DNA of 64,000 nucleotides from SCTD01 sp036675425 (GCA_036675425.1 JAKFFB010000045.1:1-64000), one strand, 5' to 3'; positions 44,400 to 61,035 are shown, counted from the first letter of the stretch. Notes: generated by a model from the letters alone, not told the origin. Numbers and translations: made by a program.

Positions 44400-44861
44400 T
44401 CAGCCCGCGGACTGCTCGCCCGCGACGACCTCGCCGCCGATGACCTCGGCCACCGCCTGGGCGGACTCCGGCAGCACCGTCTGCACGGCCCAGCCGTCGC
44501 CGACGACCGCGCTGGCCAGCGCGTCCTTCTTGGCGACGTAGTCCGCCTGCTCGGCCTCGGACGCGAAGACCAGCAGCACGACGTCCTCGGACTCGTTGAG
44601 GATGCAGCTCTTGGCCTCCGAGACGCCGGGGAACTCGCCGTCACGGAGCTCGGTGCAGGTCAGCCCGTCGGTGTTCAGCGCCGCGGCGAGCTCGGCGGTC
44701 GAGCTGAAGTCGCCTTCGGCGGCAGGGCCGTTCGTCGCCGCGGACGACGCCGAGGTCGACGGCGCGGTCACGGTCGGGTCGTCGTCGCCGTTGTCGGAGC
44801 ACGCGGTCAGGACGAGCCCGAGGCAGAGGGCGGTCAGGGCAGCGGTGGTGCGTCGGTTCAT
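44400..44861 (-). CDS. Putative lipoprotein of unknown function
   Basis: 153 aa. A lipoprotein signal peptide ends in the lipobox LTAC with the modified Cys at C21, then an Asp/Ser/Thr-rich linker. The small mature domain has two further Cys (in LTCTELRDG and AKSCILN) that could form a disulfide. The ATG at 44861 gives a normal signal peptide; longer starts would put 35 residues in front of it. It faces the meaB gene 3' end and is divergent from the next membrane protein gene. Confidence 0.72.
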   Translation of the reverse strand: MNRRTTAALTALCLGLVLTACSDNGDDDPTVTAPSTSASSAATNGPAAEGDFSSTAELAAALNTDGLTCTELRDGEFPGVSEAKSCILNESEDVVLLVFASEAEQADYVAKKDALASAVVGDGWAVQTVLPESAQAVAEVIGGEVVAGEQSAG

Positions 44862-44892
44862 GGCCTCCACCCTGCCAGGCGCCGCGCTGGGC

Positions 44893-44898
44893 GAGACT
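44893..44898 (+). promoter_or_regulatory. Candidate -10 element of the gene at 44905
   Basis: GAGACT lies 6 bp before the ATG; it departs from TANNNT at the first base, so support is weak. Confidence 0.25.
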
Positions 44899-44904
44899 GG
44901 GGGC

Positions 44905-45174
44905 ATGACCTCCCGCCGGCTGTTCGCCGCCGTCGCGGCGATCTCCGTGGTGCTGCTCGTAGCCATCGGAACGAGCCGCGTCAGCTACCCGACCGCGAAC
45001 GGCGAGCAGCCCTGCCCGGACCGCGTCTGGAAGGCAGCCGCGACCGGGCTCGGCGACGACGCGTCCGACCCGTACTACGCCTGCACCGCCGAGTCGCAGG
45101 AGCGGGTCTTCGCCGTCGCCGGCGGGATCATGGGGCTGGTCCTGATCTCCGGGATCCTCAGCCGCCGCGACTGA
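44905..45174 (+). CDS. Small two-span membrane protein of unknown function
   Basis: 89 aa. Two hydrophobic segments (about 6-24 and 68-84) enclose an outside loop with two Cys (EQPCPDRVW and YYACTAESQE) that may form a disulfide. No motif I recognise. The ATG at 44905 is chosen because the longer open frame upstream overlaps the whole divergent lipoprotein gene. Confidence 0.6.
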   Translation: MTSRRLFAAVAAISVVLLVAIGTSRVSYPTANGEQPCPDRVWKAAATGLGDDASDPYYACTAESQERVFAVAGGIMGLVLISGILSRRD

Positions 45175-45213
45175 CCTGCCCGTCGGACCAGCAGGCAAGA
45201 TGGAGGCATGAGC

Positions 45214-46122
45214 ATGCGCCCCACGGACATCAACATCGCCGGTGCCGTTGACCTCTCCGCGCTGCGCGCCCCGGCGGCCCCGCCGGCGGGCAGCGCGCCG
45301 ACGACGCCGAGCGCGCACGTTCTCGACGTCACGGAGGCGACGTTCGAGGCCGAGGTGCTGCAGCGCTCGTTGACCGTCCCCGTCCTCGTCGACTTCTGGG
45401 CCGAGTGGTGCGGGCCGTGCAAGCAGCTGTCACCGGTGCTCGAGCGGCTGGCCGCCGAGGGCGGCGGCGCGTGGGTGCTGGCCAAGGTCGACGTCGACAG
45501 CAACCAGGCGCTCTCCGGGCAGCTGCAGATCCAGAGCATCCCGACGGTCCTGCTCGCCCTCGGTGGCCGGCTCATCCAGGGCTTCACCGGAGCGCTGCCG
45601 GAGCGCGACCTGCGCGCGTTCCTCGAGCAGGTGCTCGCGGCCGCGCAGCAGGCCGGGCTGCCCGGTCCGGGTGGCGAGGCCGCGCCCGCTGCCGCGCCGC
45701 CGGTCCCGACCGACCCCGACGTCGTCGCTGCCGAGGACGCCATGGCGCAGGGCGACTACGCCGCAGCCGTCGCGGCGTACGAGTCCCTCCTCAACCGCAA
45801 GCCCGGTGACGCGGAAGCGGTCGCCGGACGGGCCTGGGCGGCGCTGCTGCAGCGCAGCGCCGACGCCGACCCGGAGGCCGCCCTCGCGCGCGCCGAGGCC
45901 GCGCCGGACGACGTCGCCGCGCAGACCGCGGCGGCCGACGCCGAGATCCTCAGCGAGCGGATCGACGCGGCCATCGAGCGCCTCGTGTCGTACGTCCGGC
46001 GCAGCAGCGGCGACGACCGCGATGCCGCGCGCGTTCACCTGCTCGAGCTCTTCGACGCGCTCGACCCCGAGGACCCGCGCATCGTCACCGGCCGCCGAGC
46101 CCTGAGCAACGCCCTGTTCTAG
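45214..46122 (+). CDS. Thioredoxin-domain/TPR protein (CnoX/YbbN-like)
   Basis: 302 aa cytoplasmic protein. A thioredoxin fold (about 35-145) with intact active site WCGPC (C66, C69) is followed by an Ala/Pro linker and TPR-like helices (about 165-300). CnoX is a redox chaperone that holds unfolded proteins; the E. coli protein lacks the full CxxC, whereas this one should be redox active. The ATG at 45214 is preferred over the ATG at 45208 because ggagg lies 7 bp before the former but only 1 bp before the latter. Confidence 0.88.
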   Translation: MRPTDINIAGAVDLSALRAPAAPPAGSAPTTPSAHVLDVTEATFEAEVLQRSLTVPVLVDFWAEWCGPCKQLSPVLERLAAEGGGAWVLAKVDVDSNQALSGQLQIQSIPTVLLALGGRLIQGFTGALPERDLRAFLEQVLAAAQQAGLPGPGGEAAPAAAPPVPTDPDVVAAEDAMAQGDYAAAVAAYESLLNRKPGDAEAVAGRAWAALLQRSADADPEAALARAEAAPDDVAAQTAAADAEILSERIDAAIERLVSYVRRSSGDDRDAARVHLLELFDALDPEDPRIVTGRRALSNALF

Positions 46123-47597
46123 GCGACCGCCACCCGGCGGGCGCCGGGACGCAGCGCGCCGACCGTGAGTGCCAGCAGGGCGAGCGCCGCCGCGAGAGCC
46201 GCGGTCTGCCCGGGCGCCATCGGCGGCGAAGGCGGGGTCAGAACGGCCGACTCGCTGGAGATCCGGTCAACCACGCTGCGCTTCGTGCCCGTGGCCGGAC
46301 GGTCGAGGATCCGCACCACCTCGAGGCCGCGGCGGTAGTCCATGACGTAGACGACGTCCCGACTGATCCACTGCGGCGATCCGCTGTAGCCCTCGGCCGG
46401 AACGATCCAGCCGATCTCCTTCATCCGACCGTCCTTGCCGATGTCGACGAAGCGGGTGCCGCGGTCGTAGTAGGAGACGGCCATCCGACCGCTGCTCGCG
46501 AAGTCGGGGCGCAGCTCCATCCAGTGGGCGCAGTACAGGAGGTGCGCCGGCGCCGCGCCGTTCAGGAAGATCCCGCGACCGGCGGCGTCGAAGGCGTCGA
46601 CCTTCGTGAAGCGGGCGCCGCGCAAGCCCTTGGCGCCCGTGCCCGGGCGGTAGGTCCGCAGCGCCTTCACCACCGCTCGCGCGTCCCAGGTCTCGATCAC
46701 GCTGTCCTCACCGGCGCAGTCGCTGCCGGCCGCGTTCGTCGCGCCGGAAGGTGCGATCTCGGTGCCGGCGACGAGCCACGGCGAGGTCCCGCCGCTGGCC
46801 CACTCGATCGAGTGGAACCCCAGGCTCGGAAAGCGCTCCTCCTGATCGATCGCGGTCAGGCGCAGCGGCTTGGCCGGGTTCGAGGTGTCCATGAGGATCG
46901 AGGTCGAGCCGGCGGACATCACCAGACCGGGCCGGATCTCCGTGAGGTCGTGGGTGTAGGGGCTGTTGCCGCGCGCGCCGTAGTCGACCGCCTCCCGCCA
47001 CGTGCTCTCGAGCAGGGCAGGCTTGGCAGGGTCGCGCAGGTCCACCACGTGACCGCTGCGGCCGTAGGCGTAGGCGCAGGAGTTCTTCCTGCGGGTCGCG
47101 TCCACGCCGCTGACGCAGGTCCAGGTGTGGTCGGTGACCGGCACCGTCGCCAGCACCTTCAGCGCCTTGGGGTCGCTGACGTCGACGACGTTCAGGGTGG
47201 ATGGCCCCGCCGGCGTCGGACCGCCGTCGACGAGCAGGATCCGATCGTTGGTGTCCGGGTCCTCCTGCGCCAGGGCCGCACCGGTCGTGGTCTGGAAGAG
47301 CCGTAGCGATCCGAGCAGCGTCGGCGACGACGGTGTCGTCGTGTCGTACACGTAGACCCCACGCGGGTCGGTCAGGAAGAACCGCTTGCCGTTCTTCGAC
47401 AGCACGCCGCCCGCCGTGCCGGCGTGCTCGGGGAAGCGACCGAGGTACTCGACGTTGTCCGTCGCGGCGAACGTGAGGTCGGTCGGCGCCGTCGGGTCCA
47501 GCGGGGTGCTGGGGTGGGCCGCCGCCGGGGCGGCGGGGAGCAGCCCGCCCGTCAGCAGGGCGGTGAGCAGGACAGCGGGCACGGAGCGTCGGCGCAT
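46119..47597 (-). CDS. Secreted LVIVD-repeat-type protein with C-terminal anchor
   Basis: 492 aa. A signal peptide (about 1-27) precedes a propeller-like region with blocks such as VYVYDTT, LNVVDVSDPKALK, HVVDLRDPAKPA and ILMDTSNPAKP. A C-terminal hydrophobic helix (about 463-482) and basic tail should hold it in the membrane. It is a paralogue of the protein at 40489, which has no such anchor. It stands alone here, sharing the CTAG stop overlap with the convergent thioredoxin gene. The function is unknown. Confidence 0.75.
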   Translation of the reverse strand: MRRRSVPAVLLTALLTGGLLPAAPAAAHPSTPLDPTAPTDLTFAATDNVEYLGRFPEHAGTAGGVLSKNGKRFFLTDPRGVYVYDTTTPSSPTLLGSLRLFQTTTGAALAQEDPDTNDRILLVDGGPTPAGPSTLNVVDVSDPKALKVLATVPVTDHTWTCVSGVDATRRKNSCAYAYGRSGHVVDLRDPAKPALLESTWREAVDYGARGNSPYTHDLTEIRPGLVMSAGSTSILMDTSNPAKPLRLTAIDQEERFPSLGFHSIEWASGGTSPWLVAGTEIAPSGATNAAGSDCAGEDSVIETWDARAVVKALRTYRPGTGAKGLRGARFTKVDAFDAAGRGIFLNGAAPAHLLYCAHWMELRPDFASSGRMAVSYYDRGTRFVDIGKDGRMKEIGWIVPAEGYSGSPQWISRDVVYVMDYRRGLEVVRILDRPATGTKRSVVDRISSESAVLTPPSPPMAPGQTAALAAALALLALTVGALRPGARRVAVA

Positions 47598-47638
47598 GCC
47601 GAACGACTTCGACGCCGGCCGACTGATCCCCTGCCGTC

Positions 47639-48865
47639 TCAGTCGATGATCGCGCTGTAGACGAGCTGCCGGAGCTCGGTGCGGATGGGGTAGGTGCTCG
47701 ACGGCACGAGCTGCGTGTAGAAGTGCGCGGTGATCTGCTCGACCGGGTCGACCCAGAAGGCCGTGCTGGCCAGGCCGCCCCAGGTCGTCTCGCCCGCGCT
47801 GGTGTGCACCTTGGTCCGCACCGGGTCGGTGTTCACGCCGAAGCCGAGCCCGAATCCCACGCCGTCGAAGGCGGTCTCGGCGAACTGGCCGCGCCCGAGC
47901 TCGACCAGCGTGCGCCCGCCCGGCAGGTGGTTGCGGCCCATGTACGCCAGCGTCCGCGGGCCGAGGATGCGCACGCCGTCGAGCTCGCCGCGGCCGAGCA
48001 GCATCGCGGTGAACCGGGCGTAGTCGGCGGCCGTCGAGATCAGCCCGCCGCCACCGGACAGCATCGCCGGCGGCGACAGCGCGTGGTCGCCCATCGCGTC
48101 GTAGCGCAGCACCCCAGGGCTACCGGGGTTGGGCACGTAGAGCGCCGCGAGCCGCGCGACGTCCGCCCCCTCGACCGACCACCGGGTCTGCATCATGCCG
48201 AGCGGGTCGAGCACGACACGGGAGAACGCCTCCGCCAGCGTCTCGCCGGTCAGCACCTCGACCAGCCGGCCGAGCACGTCGGTCGCGACCGAGTAGTTCC
48301 ACGCCGTCCCCGGCTCGAAGAGCAGCGGGAGCGACGCCCAGCGCTCCGTCATCGCCGCGAGGTCGGCGGTGGTGTCCACGAGCGGGTCGGCGCCGACGCG
48401 GGCGTACATCTCGTCGAGGACGCTGGACCTGGTGAAGGCGTACGTCAGCCCGGACGTGTGGCTGAGCAGGTGCCAGATCCGGATCGGCTCCGTGGCGGGC
48501 ACCGTCTTGGGCTGCTCGGCGTTGCCGCCGACCAGCACCCGCATGTCGCGGAACTCCGGCAGGAAGCGGGACAGCTCGTCGTTGAGCGAGAACGCGCCCT
48601 GCTCGTAGAGCGACATCGCGACGACCGACGTGACCGGCTTGGTCATCGAGTAGATGCGCCAGAGGGTGTTCGGCTCGACGGGCAGCCCGGCCTCGAGGTC
48701 GCGGGAGCCGTACGTGCTCGCGTGCACGGTCTGCCCGTGCCGGGTGACGAGCACCTGCCACCCCGCCAGCCGCCCGTCGTCGACGTAGCGCGCGAGGTGC
48801 GCGTCGATCCGGGCGAGCCGGTCGGCGTCCATGCCGACCTCTGCGGGGTCCTGCTCTGCCGGCAC
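47639..48865 (-). CDS. Serine hydrolase, beta-lactamase/EstB family
   Basis: 408 aa with the class C beta-lactamase fold. The catalytic SxxK is S73-M-T-K76 and the second motif is Y191 in WNYSV. A late HTSAGETTWGG stands where the KTG-type motif occurs. Family members are mostly esterases or D-aminopeptidases rather than true beta-lactamases, and the YSV (not YxN) pattern points to an EstB-like esterase. There is no signal peptide, so it should be cytoplasmic. A GTG start is used. Confidence 0.82.
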   Translation of the reverse strand: MPAEQDPAEVGMDADRLARIDAHLARYVDDGRLAGWQVLVTRHGQTVHASTYGSRDLEAGLPVEPNTLWRIYSMTKPVTSVVAMSLYEQGAFSLNDELSRFLPEFRDMRVLVGGNAEQPKTVPATEPIRIWHLLSHTSGLTYAFTRSSVLDEMYARVGADPLVDTTADLAAMTERWASLPLLFEPGTAWNYSVATDVLGRLVEVLTGETLAEAFSRVVLDPLGMMQTRWSVEGADVARLAALYVPNPGSPGVLRYDAMGDHALSPPAMLSGGGGLISTAADYARFTAMLLGRGELDGVRILGPRTLAYMGRNHLPGGRTLVELGRGQFAETAFDGVGFGLGFGVNTDPVRTKVHTSAGETTWGGLASTAFWVDPVEQITAHFYTQLVPSSTYPIRTELRQLVYSAIID

Positions 48866-48911
48866 GGTCGGCCTCCTCGTCGTCGAAGAGGCCGACCCTA
48901 GAAGACGCCGG

Positions 48912-51166
<2,255 letters not shown>

Positions 51167-51170
<4 letters not shown>

Positions 51171-52558
51171 CGGTCGTCTCCCTCGGAGGTCGCGGACGCG
51201 GCGAGCCGCTCGATGCTGTCCAGGGGGATGGGCAGCCACGAGGGCCGGTTGCGCGCTTCGTAGACGACTTCGTAGACCGCCTTGTCGAGCTCGAAGGCCC
51301 GCAGCAGGACGGCGTCGTCACGGGGGTCGGTGCCGGCTGCGGCGGCGTAGCCGTCGCAGAAGGCCGAACGGTTGCGCTCTGCCCACTCAGCGGCGCGGTA
51401 CGCCAGCTGGGCGTCGCCGCCGCGCTCGGCAAGCAGGTGGCGGGCGGCGTAGTCGTACGAGCGGAGCATGCCCGCGACGTCACGCAGCGGGCTCATCAGC
51501 GCGGTGCGCTCGGCCAGCGGGCGGGCCGGCTCGCCCTCGAAGTCGAGCAGCAGCCAGCCGTCCTGCGTGCGCAGCACCTGACCGAGGTGGTAGTCCCCGT
51601 GCACGCGCTGCACCGGGACCTCGGCGGTGAGCTCCGCGACGGCGTCGTAGCTCACCCGCAGCGCATCGGCGTACGGCGCCAGCTCCGGCACCACCTCGAG
51701 GGCGGCGTCCAGCCGCTCGTGCAGCTGGCGCGCGGTCTCGGCGGACTCGCCGGGACCGGCTGTCGCGCTCGGCAGCGACGAGGCGAGCAGCGCGTGGACG
51801 TCCGCCGTCGCGGCGCCCAGCCGCTCGCTCTCGGCAGCGAAGTCGCCGCCGACCTCGTCGGCGTGCAGGTCTGCCTCGGCGAACAGGTCGCGCACGCTGG
51901 CCGTGGCCATCGCCCAGCCCTCGGTGGCGTTGCGGGCGAACGCCTGCAGCAGGGCGAGCGTCGTGCGCTCCCCGGCGACGTCCGTCTCGACCCAGCCGAG
52001 CGGTGCCGCGACGTGCGGGCTGCCGGCGGACGCCAGGGCCCGGCTGATCTCGAGGTCGGGGTTGAGCCCCGGCTGCACCCGGCGGAACAGCTTGAGGATG
52101 TAGTCCTCGCCGTAGACCACCGAGGTGTTGCTCTGCTCGGCGCCCATCACCCGGCTGGGCAGGGAGGCGTCCAGGTCGCCGGTGGCGGTGCAGAGCAGCC
52201 CGTCGTGGTCGGTGCCGCTCGCGATGAGCTCGAGCAGCGCTGCCGTCGCCTCGACGTCGTGCGCGGCGTCGTAGAGGACGTCGCCGTCGGCCTCGCCGAT
52301 GACGGCGTGCAGGAGCCGCTGGGGAACCTCGTCGGCGAGCCGGCCGAGCAGCAGCTGGTAGCGCTCGCTGCCCCCGGACTCGTCGAGGACGCGCAGCAGC
52401 AGGTGCGCGAGCCCGCTCGGTCCCGGCAGGGCGGTCTCGGTCTCGACCTCGACGGAGGTCACGGCACGGCCCTTGCCGCCGAACCAGCGCTGCTGGGGCA
52501 GCCACTCCGCGAGGAGCGCGGTCACGGCAGGGGTGGAGGTGGAGGTGGAGGCGTTCAC
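51167..52558 (-). CDS. mak: Maltokinase
   Basis: 463 aa ATP-dependent maltose kinase producing alpha-maltose-1-phosphate for GlgE. The N-terminal cap domain (starts with WLPQQRWFGGKGR) is followed by an aminoglycoside-phosphotransferase-like lobe with the catalytic HGDYHLGQVL and metal-binding LLLDFEGEP. Its GTG start overlaps the treS stop (GTGA) and its stop overlaps glgB (ATGA). In many actinobacteria treS and mak are adjacent or fused; here they are separate but translationally coupled. Confidence 0.95.
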
Positions 52559-54248
52559 AGGTCGTCTCCCGGCTGGAGGCCGAACCACATGAAGCCGTGG
52601 CCCGGGAGGGACAGCAGGTACGGCAGGTCGCCGATCTTCGGGAAGCGGACGAGCCCGGTCAGCTCGACGGGGATCATCCCCTCGAAGCGGCGCAGGTCGA
52701 GCTCCACCGGCTGCGGGAAGCGCGACAGGTTGTTGACGCACAGCACCCGGTCGTCGCCGAACTCGCGCACGAACGCGAGGATCGACGGGTTGCTCGAGCC
52801 GAGCTCCTCGTAGGTCCCCATGCCGAAGACCGGGTGCTCCTTGCGGACGTGGATGATCTTGCGCGTCCAGTTGAGCAGGGAGCTGGACGAGCGCATCTGC
52901 GCCTCGACGTTGATCGCCTGGTAGCCGTAGACCGGGTCGAGGATCGTCGGCAGGTAGAGCGCCTGCGGATCGGCGGTGGAGAACCCGGCGTTGCGGTCGG
53001 CGTTCCACTGCATCGGCGTGCGCACCCCGTCGCGGTCACCGAGGTAGATGTTGTCGCCCATCCCGATCTCGTCGCCGTAGTAGAGGACGGGGGAGCCGGG
53101 CAGCGAGAGCAGCAGGCCGGTGAACAGCTCGATCTGGTTCCGGTCGTTCTCGAGCAGGGGAGCCAGCCGCCGCGCGATGCCGATGTTCGACTTCATGCGC
53201 GGGTCCTTGGCGTACTCCTTGTACATGTAGTCGCGCTCGTCGTCGGTCACCATCTCCAGGGTGAGCTCGTCGTGGTTGCGCAGGAAGATGCCCCACTGGC
53301 AGCTGTCCGGGATGGGCGGCGTGTTGGCCAGGATCTCCGAGATGGGGTAGCGCGACTCCCGGCGCACGGCCATGAACAGCCGCGGCATCAGCGGGAAGTG
53401 GAACGCCATCTGGCACTCGTCGCCGTCCTGGCCGAAGTACTCGACGACGTCCTCGGGCCACTGGTTGGCCTCGCAGAGCATGACCCGGTCCGGGTAGAGC
53501 GCGTCCACCTCCTTGCGCACGCGCTTGAGGAACTCGTGCGTCTTCGGGTGGTTCTCGCCGTTGTGCCCGATCTCCTCGAACAGGTACGGCACGGCGTCGA
53601 GGCGGAAGCCGTCGATGCCCAGGTCCAGCCAGAACTTCAGGACGTCGATCATCGCCTCCTGCACCCCGGGGTTCTCGTAGTTGAGATCCGGCTGGTGGCT
53701 GAAGAAGCGGTGCCAGAAGTACTGCTTGCGCACCGGGTCCCACGTCCAGTTGGACGTCTCGGTGTCGACGAAGATGATGCGCGCCTCGGAGTACGGCTCG
53801 TCGGTGTCGCTCCACACGTAGTAGTCGCCGAACGGGCCGTCGGGGTCCTCCCGCGACGCCTGGAACCACGGGTGCTGGTCGGAGCTGTGGTTCATGACCA
53901 GGTCGGCGATGATGCGCATGCCGCGCTTGTGCGCCTCGTCGATCAGCTGCACGAAGTCGCCCAGGTCGCCGAACTCCGGCAGCACCTTCATGAAGTCGCT
54001 GATGTCGTAGCCGCCGTCGCGCAGCGGCGACTCGTAGATGGGAAGCAACCAGACGCAGTCGACGCCGAGCCACTGCAGGTAGTCGAGCTTCGACGTGAGC
54101 CCCTTGATGTCGCCCGTGCCGTCGCCGTTGCTGTCGGCGAAGCCGCGGATGAGCACCTCGTAGAAGACCGCGCGCTTGAACCACAGCGGGTCGCGCGACT
54201 CCTCGAGGGAGACGAGCTCGCCGTGCTCGAGGTTGCCGTCGGGGGTGC

Positions 54249-54252
<4 letters not shown>
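52555..54252 (-). CDS. treS: Trehalose synthase (maltose alpha-D-glucosyltransferase)
   Basis: 565 aa GH13 enzyme interconverting trehalose and maltose. The nucleophile Asp is in GFRLDAVPYLFEE, the acid Glu in LCEANQWPEDV and the third Asp in LRNHDELTLEM, with MNHSSDQHPWF also typical of TreS. The GTG start overlaps the glgE stop (GTGA). It provides maltose to Mak, placing trehalose upstream of glucan synthesis. Confidence 0.97.
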
Positions 54253-56246
<1,994 letters not shown>

Positions 56247-56330
56247 CGTTGGCGACCGTACCCAGGCTCCCTGCCGGGGAACATCCCGCGCGTGTCCTGC
56301 CGGCTGGGCACGGCCGCCGCGAGGGGCAAC

Positions 56331-56336
56331 TAGGGT
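56331..56336 (+). promoter_or_regulatory. Candidate -10 element of glgP
   Basis: TAGGGT ends 7 bp before the glgP GTG with no ribosome site, indicating a leaderless transcript. Confidence 0.45.
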
Positions 56337-56343
56337 CGCCGGG

Positions 56344-58890
56344 GTGAGAGCACTCCGCCGGTTCACCGTCCGCCTCGCCCTGCCCGAGCCGCTGGCTCCC
56401 CTGGCAGAGCTCGTCATGAACCTCCGCTGGTCCTGGCACGCGCAGTCGCTCGACCTGTTCCGGTCCGTCGACCCCGAGGTCTGGGACGCCGTCGACCGCG
56501 ACCCGGTGCGGCTGCTCGGCGAGGTCAGCCCCGAGCGCCTCGCCGCGCTCGCCAAGGACAAGGCGTTCCTCGGGGAGCTCGCCGCGCTGCACGAGGACCT
56601 GCAGGCCTACCTGACGACGCCGCGGTGGTACCAGGCGATCGAGGGCGCCCCGGCCTGCATCGCCTACTTCTCCCCGGAGTTCGGCATCACCGAGGTGCTC
56701 CCGCAGTACTCCGGCGGCCTCGGCATCCTCGCCGGCGACCACCTGAAGGCAGCCTCCGACCTCGGCGTGCCGATCCTCGGCGTCGGCCTGCTCTACCGGG
56801 CCGGCTACTTCAAGCAGTCGCTCAACGCCGAGGGCTGGCAGCAGGAGCGCTACCCCCCGCTCGACCCGCACGGGCTGCCGCTCACCCGCGTCGCCGAGCA
56901 GGACGGCTCGCCGGTCACCGTGTCGGTCGGCATGCCGGGCGGCCGCACGCTGCACGCGCACGTCTGGCGCGCGCAGGTCGGCCGGGTGCCGCTGCTGCTG
57001 CTCGACTCCGACGTGGAGGAGAACGCCCCGGAGGAGCGCGAGGTCACCGACAAGCTCTACGGCGGAGGCACCGACCACCGGCTGCACCAGGAGATGCTGC
57101 TGGGCATCGGCGGCGTTCGCGCGATCCGCGCCTGGACGCGGCTGTCCGGCGAGCCCGAGCCCGAGGTGTTCCACACCAACGAGGGCCACGCCGGCTTCCT
57201 CGGGCTCGAGCGCATCCGCGAGCTCGTCGAGGGCGGCATGGCGTACGACGAGGCCAAGGAGGCCGTCCGCGCCGGCACCGTCTTCACCACGCACACGCCG
57301 GTCCCGGCCGGCATCGACCGCTTCCCGCGCGGGCTCATCGAGAGCTACTTCGGCGGCGACAACGCGGTCGAGGGCGTGCCGGTGGACCGGATCCTCGAGC
57401 TGGGCGAGGAGGCCGACCCGACGGTCTTCAACATGGCGCACATGGGGCTGCGGATGGCGCAGCGCCGCAACGGCGTGGCCAAGCTGCACGGCATCGTCAG
57501 CCGGGAGATGTTCGCCGACCTGTGGCCGGGATTCGACCCGGCCGAGGTGCCGATCTCGTCGGTCACCAACGGCGTGCACGCCCCGACCTGGGTCTCGCGC
57601 GAGATCTTCGAGCTGGCCAACACGGTCAACCCGAAGCTGAGCAGCGAGGCCAAGGGGTGGGAGGACATCGCGAAGGTCTCCGACACCGACATCTGGGCCA
57701 CCCGGCGGCTGCTGCGCGAGCGGCTGGTGGTGGAGGTGCGTCGCCGGCTCAAGGCGTCCTGGCTGCAGCGCGGCGCGACCGAGGCGGAGCTGGGCTGGAC
57801 CGAGTCGGTGTTCGACCCCGAGGTGCTCACCATCGGCTTCGCCCGGCGCGTGCCGTCCTACAAGCGGCTGACGCTGATGATGCGCGACCCCGAGCGGCTC
57901 AAGGCGCTGCTGCTCGACCCGGACCGGCCGATCCAGCTCGTCATCGCGGGCAAGGCCCACCCTGCCGACGACGGCGGCAAGGAGCTCGTGCAGCAGATCG
58001 TGCGGTTCGCCGATCAGCACGACGTGCGGCACCGCATCGTCTTCCTGCCCGACTACGACATCGGCATGGCGCGCTACCTCTACGGCGGCTGCGACGTCTG
58101 GCTCAACAACCCGCTGCGACCGCTGGAGGCCTGCGGGACGTCGGGCATGAAGTCCGCGCTCAACGGCGGGCTGAACCTCTCGATCCTCGACGGCTGGTGG
58201 GACGAGATGTACGACGGGGAGAACGGCTGGGCGATCCCCACCGCCGACGGCGTCACCGACCCTGACCGGCGCGACGACCTCGAGGCCGCAGCGTTCTACG
58301 AGCTCGTCGAGAAGCAGGTCCGCACCCGCTTCTACGACCGCGACGGCAGCGGCGTGCCGCAGCGCTGGATCGACATGGTCCGGCACACCCTGCAGACGAC
58401 CGGTCCGAAGGTGCTCGCCAGCCGGATGCTGCGCGACTACGTCCACCAGCTCTACCGGCCCGCCGCCGACGCCTCGCGGCAGCTCGCCGCGTCGGGTCAC
58501 GCCCCGGCCAAGGAGCTCGCGCAGTGGCGGGCCGACGTCGTCCGCCGCTGGCCCGACGTGCGGGTGGTCCACGTGGAGGCCGCCGGCGTCGGTGACGCGC
58601 CGCAGGTCGGCGCGGTGCTCGAGCTGCGGGCCCTCGTCGACCTGGGCGGGCTGCAGCCGGACGACGTGACGGTGCAGGCGGTCCACGGCCGGGTCGACGA
58701 GGCCGACGAGCTGCAGGCGCCCACCGCGGTCGCGCTCGCCGACGCAGGCGTCGGCGATGACGGGCTGCACCGCTTCGAGGGCGCCGTGCCGCTCGAGCGA
58801 GCCGGCTCCTTCGGCTACAGCGTGCGGGTGCTGCCGCACTCGTCCCTGCTGCCGGGCGACGCCGACCTCGGCCTGATGACCTCGGCCTGA
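56344..58890 (+). CDS. glgP: Alpha-glucan phosphorylase (GT35)
   Basis: 848 aa PLP enzyme releasing glucose-1-phosphate from alpha-glucan or acting on related oligomers. The N-terminal DUF3417-type segment (about 1-120, LRWSWHAQSLDLF) identifies the actinobacterial GlgP subgroup. The PLP lysine is K603 in EACGTSGMKSALNGG, and YFSPEFGITEVLPQYSGGLG is conserved. A C-terminal region of about 100 residues (from 745) looks like an added beta domain. Divergent from the synthesis operon, it can degrade the same polymer. Confidence 0.95.
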   Translation: MRALRRFTVRLALPEPLAPLAELVMNLRWSWHAQSLDLFRSVDPEVWDAVDRDPVRLLGEVSPERLAALAKDKAFLGELAALHEDLQAYLTTPRWYQAIEGAPACIAYFSPEFGITEVLPQYSGGLGILAGDHLKAASDLGVPILGVGLLYRAGYFKQSLNAEGWQQERYPPLDPHGLPLTRVAEQDGSPVTVSVGMPGGRTLHAHVWRAQVGRVPLLLLDSDVEENAPEEREVTDKLYGGGTDHRLHQEMLLGIGGVRAIRAWTRLSGEPEPEVFHTNEGHAGFLGLERIRELVEGGMAYDEAKEAVRAGTVFTTHTPVPAGIDRFPRGLIESYFGGDNAVEGVPVDRILELGEEADPTVFNMAHMGLRMAQRRNGVAKLHGIVSREMFADLWPGFDPAEVPISSVTNGVHAPTWVSREIFELANTVNPKLSSEAKGWEDIAKVSDTDIWATRRLLRERLVVEVRRRLKASWLQRGATEAELGWTESVFDPEVLTIGFARRVPSYKRLTLMMRDPERLKALLLDPDRPIQLVIAGKAHPADDGGKELVQQIVRFADQHDVRHRIVFLPDYDIGMARYLYGGCDVWLNNPLRPLEACGTSGMKSALNGGLNLSILDGWWDEMYDGENGWAIPTADGVTDPDRRDDLEAAAFYELVEKQVRTRFYDRDGSGVPQRWIDMVRHTLQTTGPKVLASRMLRDYVHQLYRPAADASRQLAASGHAPAKELAQWRADVVRRWPDVRVVHVEAAGVGDAPQVGAVLELRALVDLGGLQPDDVTVQAVHGRVDEADELQAPTAVALADAGVGDDGLHRFEGAVPLERAGSFGYSVRVLPHSSLLPGDADLGLMTSA

Positions 58891-58900
58891 CCTCCCGGGC

Positions 58901-61012
<2,112 letters not shown>

Positions 61013-61035
61013 CGGAGCAGTCTGCCTCGGGGAGC

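Noticed and set aside
47639..48865. Beta-lactamase resistance gene
   Set aside because: No signal peptide and the second motif is YSV rather than YxN, so an esterase or peptidase is more likely.
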